From: an uncultured Oscillibacter sp. | GTDB lineage: Bacteria; Bacillota; Clostridia; Oscillospirales; Oscillospiraceae | DNA: 64,000 nt | NCBI GenBank assembly: GCA_947365245.1 | Contig: CANAWG010000003.1 | Coordinates: forward strand, 62,001 to 126,000 | Direction of reading: 5' to 3' | Shown: piece after piece, positions 18,544-27,193 of the stretch | Layout: every line of letters starts with the position of its first letter | Position numbering within the stretch: position 1 is the first letter of the stretch | Notes under the pieces: generated by a model | What the model was told of the DNA's origin: nothing | What the model saw: the letters and a program-made list of their open reading frames with translations, nothing else | Database searches by the model: none | Program-made: the position numbers and the translations under genes

Positions 18544-19893
18544 TTACCGTTCCTCCTTGGGCAGAATCAAGTTCAGCGCCACCGCCATCAGCGTGGCGAT
18601 GACCACCGGGGACTTGCCGAAGATCATGGTGAAGCTGTCGGGGAACTGGCTCAACGAGGCGCTGGCCTGGGAGATGCCCACGCCCAGGGCGGCGGAGAGG
18701 CCCACGATGGTGGTGTTCCGGGCCGTCAGGTCCTGAGAGGCGATGAGCCGCATCCCCGTCATGGCGATGGTGGAGAACACGGTGATGGTGGCGCCCCCCA
18801 GCACGCACTGGGGAATGGTGGTCAGCACCGCCGCGAACTTGGGGGACACGCCGGCCAGCAGCAAAAAGGCCCCCGTCAGGGTGAAGACCGTGCGGTTGAC
18901 CACCTTGTTGGTGGTGACGATGCCCACGTTCTGGGAGTAGGTGGCGGTGGGCAGGCCGCCGAAGAGGGCCGCCAGGATGTTGGCCGCGCCGTAGGCGATG
19001 ATGCCCCCCTGGAGCTCATTGTCCGTGGGGTCCCGGTCCATGCCGCCCACGGTGGTGGCGGTGAAGTCGCCGATGGCCTGGATGGCGTTGATGGCGAAGA
19101 GAAGCCCCAGGGCCACGCAGGAGGGCACGTCAAAGCTGACGCCGAAGTGGAGAAAGCGGGGCAGGGAGAACCAGGCGGCGTCCCCCACGTCGGCAAAGCT
19201 CACCATGCCGAAGCACAGGGCCGCGATGTAGCCGAAGAGCATCCCCAGCAGGATGGAGGCCAGCTTGCACACGCCCTTGCCCTTGTTGTTCAGGATCATC
19301 ACCGCCGTCAGGGTCAAGATGGCGATGAGCCAGTTCTGCCAGGAGCCGTACACCATGGCCTCCGGCAGGCCCTTGGCCATGACGGATTCGTAGGTGTTGG
19401 CGGTGCCGCCGGCCATGTAGTTGATGGCGGTGGGGTAGAGGGAGAGGCCGATGGTGAACACCACCGTGCCGGTGATCACCGGCGGGAACAGCAGCCGGAT
19501 CTTCTTGACGAACAGCCCCACCACAATGGCCACCGCGCCGCCCACCAGCATGGCCCCGGCGATGGCGGACACGCCGCCGCCGGAGGCGGCGATGGCCTGC
19601 ATACTGGGAAGATACGCGAAGCTGACGCCCAGGATCACCGGAAGACCCGAGCCGAACCGTCCGCCGATGGGAAAGAGCTGCAGCAGCGTGGACACGGCGG
19701 ACATCACCAGGGAGGCCTGGATCAGCAGCACCCGATCCGCCTGGCTGAGGCCGATGGCCCCGGCGATGATGATGGGCGGCGTGACGCAGCCCACGATCAT
19801 GGCCACCAGATGCTGGAGGGCCAGGGAGACTGAGGCGCCCAGCGGCGGCCTCCCATGGAACTGGAACAGCAGACGGGAATCAGAGGGGTGCAT
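18544..19893 (-). CDS. Xanthine/uracil permease, NCS2 family
   Basis: 449 residues from the ATG at 19893, which has AAAGGAG 9 bases upstream (an in-frame ATG two codons earlier is too close to it). About 12-14 membrane helices. NCS2 motifs: ALQHLVAMIVGCVTPPIIIAGAIGL, QAIGDFTATTVGGMDRDP and GGLPTATYSQNVGIVTTNKVVNR. Proton-coupled purine or pyrimidine base uptake; the xanthine branch seems more likely than UraA, but this is not certain. No purine catabolic genes are adjacent. Confidence 0.88.
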   Translation of the reverse strand: MHPSDSRLLFQFHGRPPLGASVSLALQHLVAMIVGCVTPPIIIAGAIGLSQADRVLLIQASLVMSAVSTLLQLFPIGGRFGSGLPVILGVSFAYLPSMQAIAASGGGVSAIAGAMLVGGAVAIVVGLFVKKIRLLFPPVITGTVVFTIGLSLYPTAINYMAGGTANTYESVMAKGLPEAMVYGSWQNWLIAILTLTAVMILNNKGKGVCKLASILLGMLFGYIAALCFGMVSFADVGDAAWFSLPRFLHFGVSFDVPSCVALGLLFAINAIQAIGDFTATTVGGMDRDPTDNELQGGIIAYGAANILAALFGGLPTATYSQNVGIVTTNKVVNRTVFTLTGAFLLLAGVSPKFAAVLTTIPQCVLGGATITVFSTIAMTGMRLIASQDLTARNTTIVGLSAALGVGISQASASLSQFPDSFTMIFGKSPVVIATLMAVALNLILPKEER

Positions 19894-19982
19894 ACACATA
19901 CGCTCCTTTTTTCTCCGCGGAAGCACTGAGCAAGTCTGCGCACACTGCTTTACGCGGTGCCTCCGCTGCATCACTGCGTTCC
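19894..19982 (-). promoter_or_regulatory. Structured leader of the NCS2 permease
   Basis: The leader contains a 10-bp stem GCGGAGGCAC...GTGCTTCCGC (one G-T pair) that closes a roughly 30-base inner region and ends just before the ribosome site AAAGGAG. It lacks the purine riboswitch core as I know it. Could be a regulatory RNA or simple secondary structure. Confidence 0.35.
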
Positions 19983-20010
19983 ATTATACCATTAAGAAAA
20001 AGAAAAGCAA
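19983..20010 (-). promoter_or_regulatory. Promoter of the NCS2 permease
   Basis: Minus strand TTGCTT (20005-20010), 16-base spacer, TATAAT (19983-19988). Confidence 0.7.
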
Positions 20011-20085
20011 GAAAAGGTCGACCTTCTCCGGCTGACCGCTTCGTACAAGAATGGGACGTACCTTTGTGGAATCTCCCAATAGGCA

Positions 20086-20114
20086 TTGCCAAACGGCCGC
20101 CGGCGGGGTATACT
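20086..20114 (+). promoter_or_regulatory. Promoter of the small membrane protein gene
   Basis: TTGCCA (20086-20091), 17-base spacer, TATACT (20109-20114), 35 bases before the ATG. Confidence 0.7.
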
Positions 20115-20148
20115 GGAAAAAATGACCGCCGGAGAGAGGAGATGCGCC

Positions 20149-20478
20149 ATGTTCGGACGCAGACAGGAGGACAAGGGGGGGCGGCCCGCCCCAAGCCACA
20201 AGAGCCGGGCGAGTTTGTACGCCCTGTGCGCGCTGTACCTGGGGTATCTGCTCTTTCAGCTGATGAACTCCACTCTCGCGCCGGGGGCGGACCGGCCTGC
20301 CCTGCATGTGCTGATGCTGGGGGCGGCGATTCTGGGCGGCGGCGCGCTGGCGCTGCTGTTTCTGGCATGGCGGATCTACCGGACGCCGGAGCCCCGGGAA
20401 CCGGAGGAGGCCCTGCCGGAGGAGGCGGAGGAGACAGAGGGGACCGCTGAAGACGGCGGGACAGGGGAAGAGACGTAA
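20149..20478 (+). CDS. Small two-helix membrane protein, function unknown
   Basis: 109 residues from the ATG at 20149 (GAGAGGAG upstream). A basic N terminus (RRQEDKGGRP) is followed by two membrane helices (about residues 22-42 and 56-80) and a glutamate-rich cytoplasmic tail (EPREPEEALPEEAEETEG). No family recognised. The stop codon is immediately followed by fold-back element A. Confidence 0.65.
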   Translation: MFGRRQEDKGGRPAPSHKSRASLYALCALYLGYLLFQLMNSTLAPGADRPALHVLMLGAAILGGGALALLFLAWRIYRTPEPREPEEALPEEAEETEGTAEDGGTGEET

Positions 20479-20640
20479 GAACCTGTATTCACAACCTCAA
20501 TCCACCGTCTGGCCGGATCTTTTTCCGGCATGCGGCGTTAAATTTTCTTGCAATAAACCCAATTATTCCTGCGAAAATTTGCCTTGCATGCCGAAAAAAT
20601 CCCTCGGCCATCCGGCGGTTTCGGCAGTGAATACAGGTTC
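20479..20640. repeat. Fold-back element, copy A
   Basis: 162-bp imperfect palindrome. Terminal arms GAACCTGTATTCAC (20479-20492) and GTGAATACAGGTTC (20627-20640) are perfect inverted repeats of 14 bp. The core shares ATCTTTTTCCGGC, a CTTGCAATAA centre and TGCCGAAAAAATCCCTCGG with copies B and C. No coding capacity. See copies at 32489, 39853 and 43810. Confidence 0.8.
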
Positions 20641-20641
20641 T

Positions 20642-20681
20642 AAAAAAGGACCCCCGGCCCGTGGGCCGGGGGTCCTTTTTT
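20642..20681. terminator. Bidirectional terminator after mtlA
   Basis: 13-bp stem (20648-20660 / 20663-20675, GGACCCCCGGCCC) flanked by A6 and T6. Serves the PTS operon on the minus strand and the small membrane protein gene on the plus strand. Confidence 0.88.
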
Positions 20682-20742
20682 GGAAAATCAGGTTGGAAAA
20701 TGGGATTGGAAAATCGGGTCGGCAAATCGCCGGGGCATGAGA

Positions 20743-22647
20743 TTACACCAGGCCGTTGAGCTTTTTAAAGAGGGTCTCGGCGTCGGCGGAGGCCACCAGG
20801 GCGTCGGTGTCCTCGTCGGTGGAGGCGATGCCCACGATGCGGCCCAGGATCTCCAGATGCTCGTCGCCCTTGGCGGCGATGCCCACCACCAGCTTCACCT
20901 TGTCGCCGTTCCAGTCGATGCCGTCGGGGTAGGTCATGACCACCACGCCGGTGCGCCTGATGAGGGGCTTGACGTCGTTGGTGCCGTGGGGGATGGCCAC
21001 ATGGCTGCCGATGGCCACGGAGAAGCTGGCTTCCCGGTCCAGCATGCCCTGGATGTAGGCCTCGTCCACGTAGCCGCTTTCCACCATCAGTTTGCCGCAG
21101 GCCCGGATGGCCTCCTCGGGGGTGACGGGGGCGCAGCCCAGGAGAATGTTCTTCTTCTCCAGCAGCGTCTCGGCGGGAGCTTCGGCGGCGGGGCTCTCCT
21201 CCGCCTTGGGAGCCTCCTCGACGGCGGGGGCCGCGGCGCCCTTCTGGGCCGCCAGGAGCTCCTGCACCAGGGTGTCGTACTCCGGCGCGCCCATGAAGTT
21301 CTTGATGGGGATGATCCGGGCCTGGGGAGCCCGCTCCGCCGCGCGGCCGGCCAGCTCATGGTGGGTCACCACGATCTGGCAGTCCCCGGGGATCTCGCTG
21401 ACGGGGTGGTGAATGACCTCGATGCCGGTGACGCCGGCGTCCTTGAGCTTGTTGCGGACCATGGTGGCGCCCATGGCGGAGGAGCCCATGCCCGCGTCGC
21501 AGGCGAAGACGATCTTCTTGACGTCCCTGGCGTCCACGCTGGCGCCGGAGGAGGCGGCGGGGACGGCCTGGCCCTTAGAGGCGGCCTTGGAGGCGGCCAC
21601 CTGGGCCTGGGCCTCGGAAAGACTGGCGTCCTTGCCGAAGAACTTCAGGAGGAACACGGAGATGACGAAGCTGACCGCCGCCGCGACGGCAATGCCGGCG
21701 ATGTTGGCGAAGTACCCGCCCTTGGGGGTCATGAGCATCTCGGCGATGATGGACCCGGGGGAGGCCGCGGCCACCAGGCCGCCGCCCAGGGCGGAGAGGG
21801 TGAAGATGCCCACGATGTTGCCGATCATGGGCCCCAGGATGACGATGGGGTTCATGAGGACGTAGGGGAAGTAGATCTCGTGGATGCCGCCCACGAACTG
21901 GATGACGGCGGCGGCGCCGGCGGAGGAGCGGGTCTCACCCTTGCCGGCCACGCAGTAGGCCAGCAGCAGTCCCAGGCCGGGGCCGGGATTGGACTCGATC
22001 ATGAAGAGGATGGACTTGCCCAGCTCCATGGCCTGCTCGGTGCCGATGGGGGTGAAGACGCCGTGGTTGATGGCGTTGTTGAGGAAGAGCACCTTGGCGG
22101 GCTCCACCAGCACGGCGGTGAGGGGCAGCAGGCCGTGGTTCACCAGGAAAGCAACGCCGGAGCCCAGGACGCCGGTGACCACCACGCAGGCGGGGCCGAT
22201 GACGAAGATGGACAGCACGGCCAGGATGCCGCCGATGATGCCCACGGAGAAGTTGTTGACCACCATCTCGAAGCCCGCGGGGATATGGCCCTCCATGGCC
22301 TTGTCAAATTTCTTGATGCACCAGCCGCCCAAGGGTCCGCAGATCATGGCGCCGATGAACATGGTGCTGTCGGTGGAGGCGATGGCGCCCAGGGTGGCCA
22401 ACGCGCCGGTGACGGCGCCCTTCTGGCCGCCCACGACCTTGCCGCCGGTGTAGCCGATGAGGATGGGCAGCAGGTAGGACAGCATGGGACCCACCATCTT
22501 GTTGATGGTCTCGGCGGGTCCCCATTTGCCCAGCCAGCCGTCGGGGATGAACAGGGCGGCGATGAGGCCCCAGGCGATGAAGGCCCCGATGTTGGGCATC
22601 ACCATGCCGCTGAGGAACCGCCCAAATTTTTGAACGCGCTCTTTCAT
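20743..22647 (-). CDS. mtlA: PTS mannitol transporter EIICBA
   Basis: 634 residues with the order IIC-IIB-IIA. The membrane IIC (residues 1-340) starts VQKFGRFLSGMVMPNIGAFIAWGLIAALF and contains GHIPAGFEMVVNNFS and NHGVFTPIG. IIB has the phospho-cysteine loop FACDAGMGSSAMGATMVR (about residue 380). IIA has the active histidine in SHVAIPHGTNDVK (about 550). Takes up and phosphorylates mannitol using phosphate from HPr. Last gene after ptsH and ptsI. Confidence 0.95.
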   Translation of the reverse strand: MKERVQKFGRFLSGMVMPNIGAFIAWGLIAALFIPDGWLGKWGPAETINKMVGPMLSYLLPILIGYTGGKVVGGQKGAVTGALATLGAIASTDSTMFIGAMICGPLGGWCIKKFDKAMEGHIPAGFEMVVNNFSVGIIGGILAVLSIFVIGPACVVVTGVLGSGVAFLVNHGLLPLTAVLVEPAKVLFLNNAINHGVFTPIGTEQAMELGKSILFMIESNPGPGLGLLLAYCVAGKGETRSSAGAAAVIQFVGGIHEIYFPYVLMNPIVILGPMIGNIVGIFTLSALGGGLVAAASPGSIIAEMLMTPKGGYFANIAGIAVAAAVSFVISVFLLKFFGKDASLSEAQAQVAASKAASKGQAVPAASSGASVDARDVKKIVFACDAGMGSSAMGATMVRNKLKDAGVTGIEVIHHPVSEIPGDCQIVVTHHELAGRAAERAPQARIIPIKNFMGAPEYDTLVQELLAAQKGAAAPAVEEAPKAEESPAAEAPAETLLEKKNILLGCAPVTPEEAIRACGKLMVESGYVDEAYIQGMLDREASFSVAIGSHVAIPHGTNDVKPLIRRTGVVVMTYPDGIDWNGDKVKLVVGIAAKGDEHLEILGRIVGIASTDEDTDALVASADAETLFKKLNGLV

Positions 22648-22713
22648 GGCTTGCGAATTCCTTTCTCTATGGATGATTGTGTCCGGGCGGGCCGGCGGCC
22701 CGCCCGATGGGGA

Positions 22714-24426
22714 TCACTGGGCGGTGGAGCCGGCGAGATAGCCCTCCACGCCGGCCAGGGTGGAAAGACCCATGGCCTCCTGGGTGACCTTCCGGGCCTC
22801 GTCTCCCAGCCACTGGCGGATGGCCGCCCGGGTGGACAGCACCGCCGAGGCGCTGACGGAGAACTCGTCCAGGCCCCAGGTCATCAGCAGGGGCAGCAGG
22901 CGGGGATCCGCGGCGGCCTCGCCGCACATTCCCACGGGGATGCCCGCCTCCTTGGCGGCGGTGATGACGTTTCGGATGGACCGCAGCACCGCCGGCTGGA
23001 GGGGGGAGTAGAGCTTTTCGACTTTGGCGTTGCCCCGGTCCACCGCCATGGTGTACTGGGTCAGGTCGTTGGTGCCGATGGAGAAGAAGTCGCACTCCTT
23101 GGCCAGCAGGTCCGCGATGAGGGCCGCCGCCGGGGTCTCGATCATGGCCCCCAGGGCGATGTCCTTGTCGTAGGGCACGCCGGCCTCCTCCAGCTCTTTC
23201 TTGCACTGCTCCAGCAGCTCCCGGGCGTCCCGCACCTCGTCCACGCAGGTCACCAGGGGCAGCATGATCTTGATGTTGTGGTTCTCCGCCCCGGCCCGCA
23301 GCAGCGCCCGCAGCTGGACCTTGTAGAGCTCGGGACGGTCCAGACAGTAGCGGATGGCCCGGTGGCCCAGGAAGGGGTTCTCCTCCTTGTCCATGCCCAG
23401 GTACTCGATGGCCTTGTCGCCGCCCACGTCCAGGGTGCGGATGATGACCTCTTTCCCCGCCATGGTCTGGGAGACGGCGCGGTAGGCCTCGTACTGCACG
23501 GTCTCGTCCGGCAGGCTGGTGCGGTTCATGAAGAGGAACTCCGTGCGGAAGAGGCCGATGCCCTCCGCGCCGGATTGGGCGGCGGCCTCCGCCTCCTCCG
23601 CGGAGCCGATGTTGGCGTACAGGCCGTACTGCTTGCCGTCGGCGTCCACGGTGGCCTGGTTCCGGTAGACGTTCAGGGCGGCCCGGCGCTTTAGGAACGC
23701 CTCCTGGCGGGCCAGGTACTCGCCCCGGGTGCGCTCGTCGGGATTCAAAATGGCAATGCCCTCGCCGCCGTCCACGATGAGGCCGTCGCCGTCCTTCACG
23801 GTGTCCAGCACCTTCTGGACGCTGAGCACCGCGGGCAGCTCCAGCGCCCGGGCCAGGATGGCGGAGTGGCTGGTTTTGCCGCCGGTGGCGGTGAGGATGG
23901 CGGCCACGTTCTCCTTTTTCAGACCCACGGTCATGGAGGGGGTCAGATCCTGGGCCACCAGCACGCTGCCGGCGGGAAGCCGGCTGAGGTCCACGCCCTC
24001 GGTGCCCAGCAGGATGGCCAGGAGCCGGGCGCGGATGTCCCGCACGTCGGTGGCCCGCTGGCGCATCAGCTCATCCTCCACGGCGGCGAACATATCGGCG
24101 TACATGGTGCATACGCTGTCCACCGCCGCCTCGGCGCAGGCGCCGCCGTCGATGGCCTCCTGCATCTGGGAGAGCATAAAGGGGTCGGCCAGCATGGTGA
24201 CCTGGCCGGTGAGGATCTCGGACTCTTTCTCCCCCACCCGCTCCCGGATCTCCGCGGCCATGGCGGTGGTACGCTGGTTGAACCGCTGGATGCCCTCCTG
24301 GAGCCGGGCCTTCTCGGAGTCCTTGCCGGAGTAGGTGACGGCGGAGTAGTCCAGGCTCTCCTCCCGGACGCACACCGCCCGGCCGAGGCCGATGCCGTCA
24401 GAGGCGGCGATTCCCCGCAGAATCAT
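22714..24426 (-). CDS. ptsI: PTS enzyme I (phosphoenolpyruvate-protein phosphotransferase)
   Basis: 570 residues, normal EI length. Phospho-histidine motif GGKTSHSAILARALELPAV (about residue 187), the PEP-binding FRTEFLFMNR and the C-terminal MIETPAAALIADLLAKECDFFSIGTNDLTQYTMAVDRGN and GMCGEAAADP signatures. Passes phosphate from PEP to HPr. 13 bases after ptsH. Confidence 0.97.
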   Translation of the reverse strand: MILRGIAASDGIGLGRAVCVREESLDYSAVTYSGKDSEKARLQEGIQRFNQRTTAMAAEIRERVGEKESEILTGQVTMLADPFMLSQMQEAIDGGACAEAAVDSVCTMYADMFAAVEDELMRQRATDVRDIRARLLAILLGTEGVDLSRLPAGSVLVAQDLTPSMTVGLKKENVAAILTATGGKTSHSAILARALELPAVLSVQKVLDTVKDGDGLIVDGGEGIAILNPDERTRGEYLARQEAFLKRRAALNVYRNQATVDADGKQYGLYANIGSAEEAEAAAQSGAEGIGLFRTEFLFMNRTSLPDETVQYEAYRAVSQTMAGKEVIIRTLDVGGDKAIEYLGMDKEENPFLGHRAIRYCLDRPELYKVQLRALLRAGAENHNIKIMLPLVTCVDEVRDARELLEQCKKELEEAGVPYDKDIALGAMIETPAAALIADLLAKECDFFSIGTNDLTQYTMAVDRGNAKVEKLYSPLQPAVLRSIRNVITAAKEAGIPVGMCGEAAADPRLLPLLMTWGLDEFSVSASAVLSTRAAIRQWLGDEARKVTQEAMGLSTLAGVEGYLAGSTAQ

Positions 24427-24439
24427 CCCGCACCTCCCG

Positions 24440-24706
24440 TTACATGTCGCCCAGGCCGGTCTCCACCAGCTTGACGGCGGCGGCCAGGGCCTCGGCCTCC
24501 TGCTCGCCGGTGCACTGGATCTCGATCTCGCTGCCCTGCTTGATGCAGGAGGCCATGAGGTTCATGATGCTCTTGGCGTTGATGGGCTTGCCGTTGAAGA
24601 TGATGGAGACCTCGCTCTTGTACTTGTTCATCTCGGTGACGAACAGCTGGGCGGGACGCATGTGCAGCCCCTGGGGATTGATGACCTTCGTTTTCGCAGA
24701 TACCAT
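24440..24706 (-). CDS. ptsH: Phosphocarrier protein HPr
   Basis: 88 residues. Catalytic His15 in NPQGLHMRPAQ and the regulatory Ser46 in NAKSIMNLMA, so it could be both a PTS carrier and a target of HPr kinase for CcpA-type catabolite control. Placed between the DeoR-type regulator and ptsI. Confidence 0.97.
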   Translation of the reverse strand: MVSAKTKVINPQGLHMRPAQLFVTEMNKYKSEVSIIFNGKPINAKSIMNLMASCIKQGSEIEIQCTGEQEAEALAAAVKLVETGLGDM

Positions 24707-24752
24707 GATGTTTGCTTCCTTTCTAAATAAGATGTAGTAATATCATTATGAC

Positions 24753-24772
24753 CTTTCAATCATAAATCACAC
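24753..24772. promoter_or_regulatory. TGATTGAAA-type operator upstream of ptsH
   Basis: On the minus strand GTGATTTATGATTGAAAGG: a TGATTGAAA motif with a second TGATT half-site 9 bases before it, in the 77-bp deoR-ptsH gap. The motif matches those before the regulator and mtlD. Confidence 0.55.
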
Positions 24773-24783
24773 ATTATAGATTC

Positions 24784-25527
24784 TCAGACCACCGTCACCT
24801 CGGCGCAGTCCTGGAACTCCCGGCCGGGGGCGCGGTCGGTGAGGATGGCCGCCTCGTCGATGGGAAGCACCGCCGCCGCGCCGATGCGGCCGAATTTGCT
24901 GGAGTCCACCAGCATATAGGTCTGCCGGGCCCGGGAGGCCGCCAGGGCCTTCACCGCCGCGTCCTCCGGGTCCGCCACGGTAAAGCCCTCCCGGGCGGTG
25001 ACGCCGCCAGCCCCCAGAAAGGCCTTGGTGAAGTGATAGCGCCGCAGGGAGTCCATGGCCTCCGCCCCGGCGGAGGAGGCGGTGTCCCGCTTCAGCGCCC
25101 CGCCGATGACGTACACCCGCAGCTCCCGCTCCAGCAGCCAAAAGGCGCACTCCATGCCGTTGGTGACAAACAGGGCGTTTGTGGGCTTCAGGTGCTCCGT
25201 CATCCGCATCACCGTGCTGCCCCCGTCCAGGAAGACCACGTCGTCGTCCTCGATCAGAGCGGCGGCGTACCGGGCGATCCGCTCCTTCTCCGGGATGTGG
25301 AGCCCCCGCTTGACGGACATCTCCGGCTCCTGGCTGAGAAACTCGCTGTTGAGCTGCACCGCGCCGCCGTGGACCTTGCTGAGCCTGCCCTGGGAGGCCA
25401 GGGTGTTCAGGTCCCGGCGGATGGTGGCCTCGGAGGCCCCGGTCACCTGGCACAATTCCGCGACGCTGACGGCCCGCCGCTGGGCCAGCTCCGCCAAAAT
25501 CGCCTCCGCGCGCTGTTCTGCCAGCAT
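24784..25527 (-). CDS. DeoR-family transcriptional regulator of the mannitol/PTS cluster
   Basis: 247 residues. DeoR helix-turn-helix at the N terminus (RAEAILAELAQRRAVSVAELCQVTGASEATIRRDLNTLASQGRLSKVHGGAV) and a sugar-phosphate sensor domain (FLDGGSTVMRMTEHL, VDSSKFGRIGAAAVLPIDEAAILTDR). Probably senses a sugar phosphate and binds the TGATTGAAA sites around the cluster. This is not the MtlR type of mannitol regulator, which carries PRD and EII domains. Confidence 0.9.
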   Translation of the reverse strand: MLAEQRAEAILAELAQRRAVSVAELCQVTGASEATIRRDLNTLASQGRLSKVHGGAVQLNSEFLSQEPEMSVKRGLHIPEKERIARYAAALIEDDDVVFLDGGSTVMRMTEHLKPTNALFVTNGMECAFWLLERELRVYVIGGALKRDTASSAGAEAMDSLRRYHFTKAFLGAGGVTAREGFTVADPEDAAVKALAASRARQTYMLVDSSKFGRIGAAAVLPIDEAAILTDRAPGREFQDCAEVTVV

Positions 25528-25547
25528 CGTGACACCCCCTCTCTAGT

Positions 25548-25636
25548 GTGATTGAAAATGCTTGCTTCTTTTCTGTAATTCCATAATACAGTCTAATTCA
25601 ATCAAAGTCAATGAAAAATCAATCATTTTCAATCAC
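25548..25636 (-). promoter_or_regulatory. Promoter and clustered operators of the deoR-type gene
   Basis: Minus strand TTGACT (25606-25611), 17-base spacer, TATTAT (25583-25588). A perfect 13-bp inverted repeat flanks it: GTGATTGAAAATG at 25548-25560 and CATTTTCAATCAC at 25624-25636. Another TTGATTGAA copy sits inside the spacer. Bound protein at both ends could form a repression loop. Confidence 0.7.
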
Positions 25637-25718
25637 AAAAAATGGACGGTGTTTTTGTGCAATCCACCGTCAGTGCCAAAAGCCGGAGCTGCAAAATATG
25701 GAAATTCACCAAAGACGA

Positions 25719-25751
25719 AAGCCTCCGGCGTGTCTTTCACGCCGGAGGCTT
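25719..25751 (-). terminator. Terminator of mtlD
   Basis: 14-bp stem (25719-25732 / 25738-25751, AAGCCTCCGGCGTG) followed on the minus strand by TCGTCTTT. Confidence 0.72.
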
Positions 25752-25766
25752 GGAAATTGATGGCTG

Positions 25767-26918
25767 TCAGACGACGGCCAGGGCCCGGTAGATGTCCAGA
25801 ATCCGGCCGGTGAGGGGATTGTCCGCCGTCAGGCCGGAGTAAGCGGTGAGGGCCGCCGCGGGGCCGTCGGCCTTGATTTTGGCCTGGAGCTCCACGCTCT
25901 GGGGATCATCGGGGCAGTCGAACCGCAGAGCCGCCGCCGCGCCGAAGAGCAGGTGGTCCACCGGCAGGCCGTAGGAGGCGGCGGTCACCAGGGGCTTGAT
26001 AAGCCGGTCGCCGGCCTCCAGCTTCCGAATGGGCTCCCGGCCCACCCGCAGCACCTCGTCCTCCAGGAAGGGATTTTGGTAGCGGGCGAAGATCTTCTCC
26101 ACGTAGGCGTGGTGGACGTCGGGGTCGAAGCCGAACTCCTTGATGAGGCCCTCGCCGCTCTCGGAGATGGCGGCGTGGACGATGGCGCCGATGGCGGGGT
26201 CCGCGACGCTGTCCTTGATGGTCTTGTGGCCCTTGAGGTAGCCCAGGTACGCGCAGATGGCGTGGCCGCTGTTGAGGGTGAAGAGCTTCCGCTCCAGATA
26301 GGCCATCAGGTTGTCGGCAAAGGTGAGGCCGGGAATCTCCGGCTTCTCGCCCTTCCAGGCGGCGGCCTCCACGTCCCACTCGCAGTAGCGCTCCACCGCC
26401 GCGTCCAGGATGTTCTCAAAGCTGGGCTTGGGGCAGATGCGGTCCACGGCGCAGTCGGCAAAGCCGATGTTGGCCTCCAGGAAAGCGGTCTCCTCGGCGT
26501 TTAGGTGCTTGAGCACCTCGTTTTTCAGGCGCGTGGTGGTGCGCAGGCCGTTCTCGCAGCACACCACGTTCATGGGGGCGGTGTTCCCGGCGGCCTTGCG
26601 GGCCTGAATCCCCGCGGCAATGGATTTGGCGATGATGGGCAGCACGTTGGGGCCCACGGCGGTGGTGATGAGATCGCACCCGGCCACCTGCCGGGCAAAG
26701 TCCGCCGAGGTGGAGAGCACGCCGTCCACGCCGCTGATGGCGATCTCGCCGGGGTCCTTGTCCAGGATGTGGACGGTGTAGCCGTGGCCGCGGTTCAGTG
26801 CCTCGATGATGGGCTCCACCACGTCGGCGAAAGTGACGTGCCAGCCCGCCTGGGAGAGAAGTGCGCCGATAAAGCCCCGGCCGATGTTGCCGGCTCCGAT
26901 TTGGATTGCCTGTTTCAT
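25767..26918 (-). CDS. mtlD: Mannitol-1-phosphate 5-dehydrogenase
   Basis: Converts mannitol 1-phosphate to fructose 6-phosphate with NAD+. 383 residues, typical length. Rossmann motif IQIGAGNIGRGFIGALLSQAGWHVTFAD at the N terminus. Catalytic-region motif ERKLFTLNSGHAICAYLGYLKGHKTI in the polyol dehydrogenase C-terminal domain. First of the mannitol genes on this strand, separated from the rest by a terminator. Confidence 0.96.
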   Translation of the reverse strand: MKQAIQIGAGNIGRGFIGALLSQAGWHVTFADVVEPIIEALNRGHGYTVHILDKDPGEIAISGVDGVLSTSADFARQVAGCDLITTAVGPNVLPIIAKSIAAGIQARKAAGNTAPMNVVCCENGLRTTTRLKNEVLKHLNAEETAFLEANIGFADCAVDRICPKPSFENILDAAVERYCEWDVEAAAWKGEKPEIPGLTFADNLMAYLERKLFTLNSGHAICAYLGYLKGHKTIKDSVADPAIGAIVHAAISESGEGLIKEFGFDPDVHHAYVEKIFARYQNPFLEDEVLRVGREPIRKLEAGDRLIKPLVTAASYGLPVDHLLFGAAAALRFDCPDDPQSVELQAKIKADGPAAALTAYSGLTADNPLTGRILDIYRALAVV

Positions 26919-27022
26919 AGCTCCTCCTGATTCTTTAAGGAAGCACGGATCAGAGCCTGTTTTCCCGTTTCTCAGACCGGTGGTTCCTCAAGTCCCGCGG
27001 CCTGGGGCCGCTGATTGGGAGT

Positions 27023-27051
27023 AGTATACCACGTTCCACACGTTGGGGCAA
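27023..27051 (-). promoter_or_regulatory. Promoter of mtlD
   Basis: Minus strand TTGCCC (27046-27051), 17-base spacer, TATACT (27023-27028), leaving a leader of about 100 bases. Confidence 0.7.
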
Positions 27052-27112
27052 GACGAAATCAAAAAGTGCTCTTAATTGACTGAAACTGCTTGAAAATCGG
27101 GGAGAATTTGGA

Positions 27113-27137
27113 GTTTCAATCACGTTTTCAATCAAAG
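27113..27137. promoter_or_regulatory. Tandem TGATTGAAA operators upstream of mtlD
   Basis: On the minus strand TTTGATTGAAAACG then TGATTGAAACTC: two direct copies one helical turn (12 bases) apart, about 60 bases upstream of the mtlD -35. An upstream position suits activation or long-range looping better than simple blocking. Confidence 0.55.
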
Positions 27138-27168
27138 TAAAAGGACGGGGCGCCGTGCGCCCCGTCCT
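27138..27168 (-). terminator. Terminator of dpaL
   Basis: 12-bp stem (27142-27153 / 27157-27168, AGGACGGGGCGC) followed on the minus strand by TTTACTTTG. Confidence 0.8.
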
Positions 27169-27193
27169 TGCTCTTCATACAGGATGAACGAAA

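Noticed and set aside
20680-23694. An open frame of about 1004 codons antisense to mtlA and ptsI
   Set aside because: Shadow across two well-identified PTS genes and their gap.
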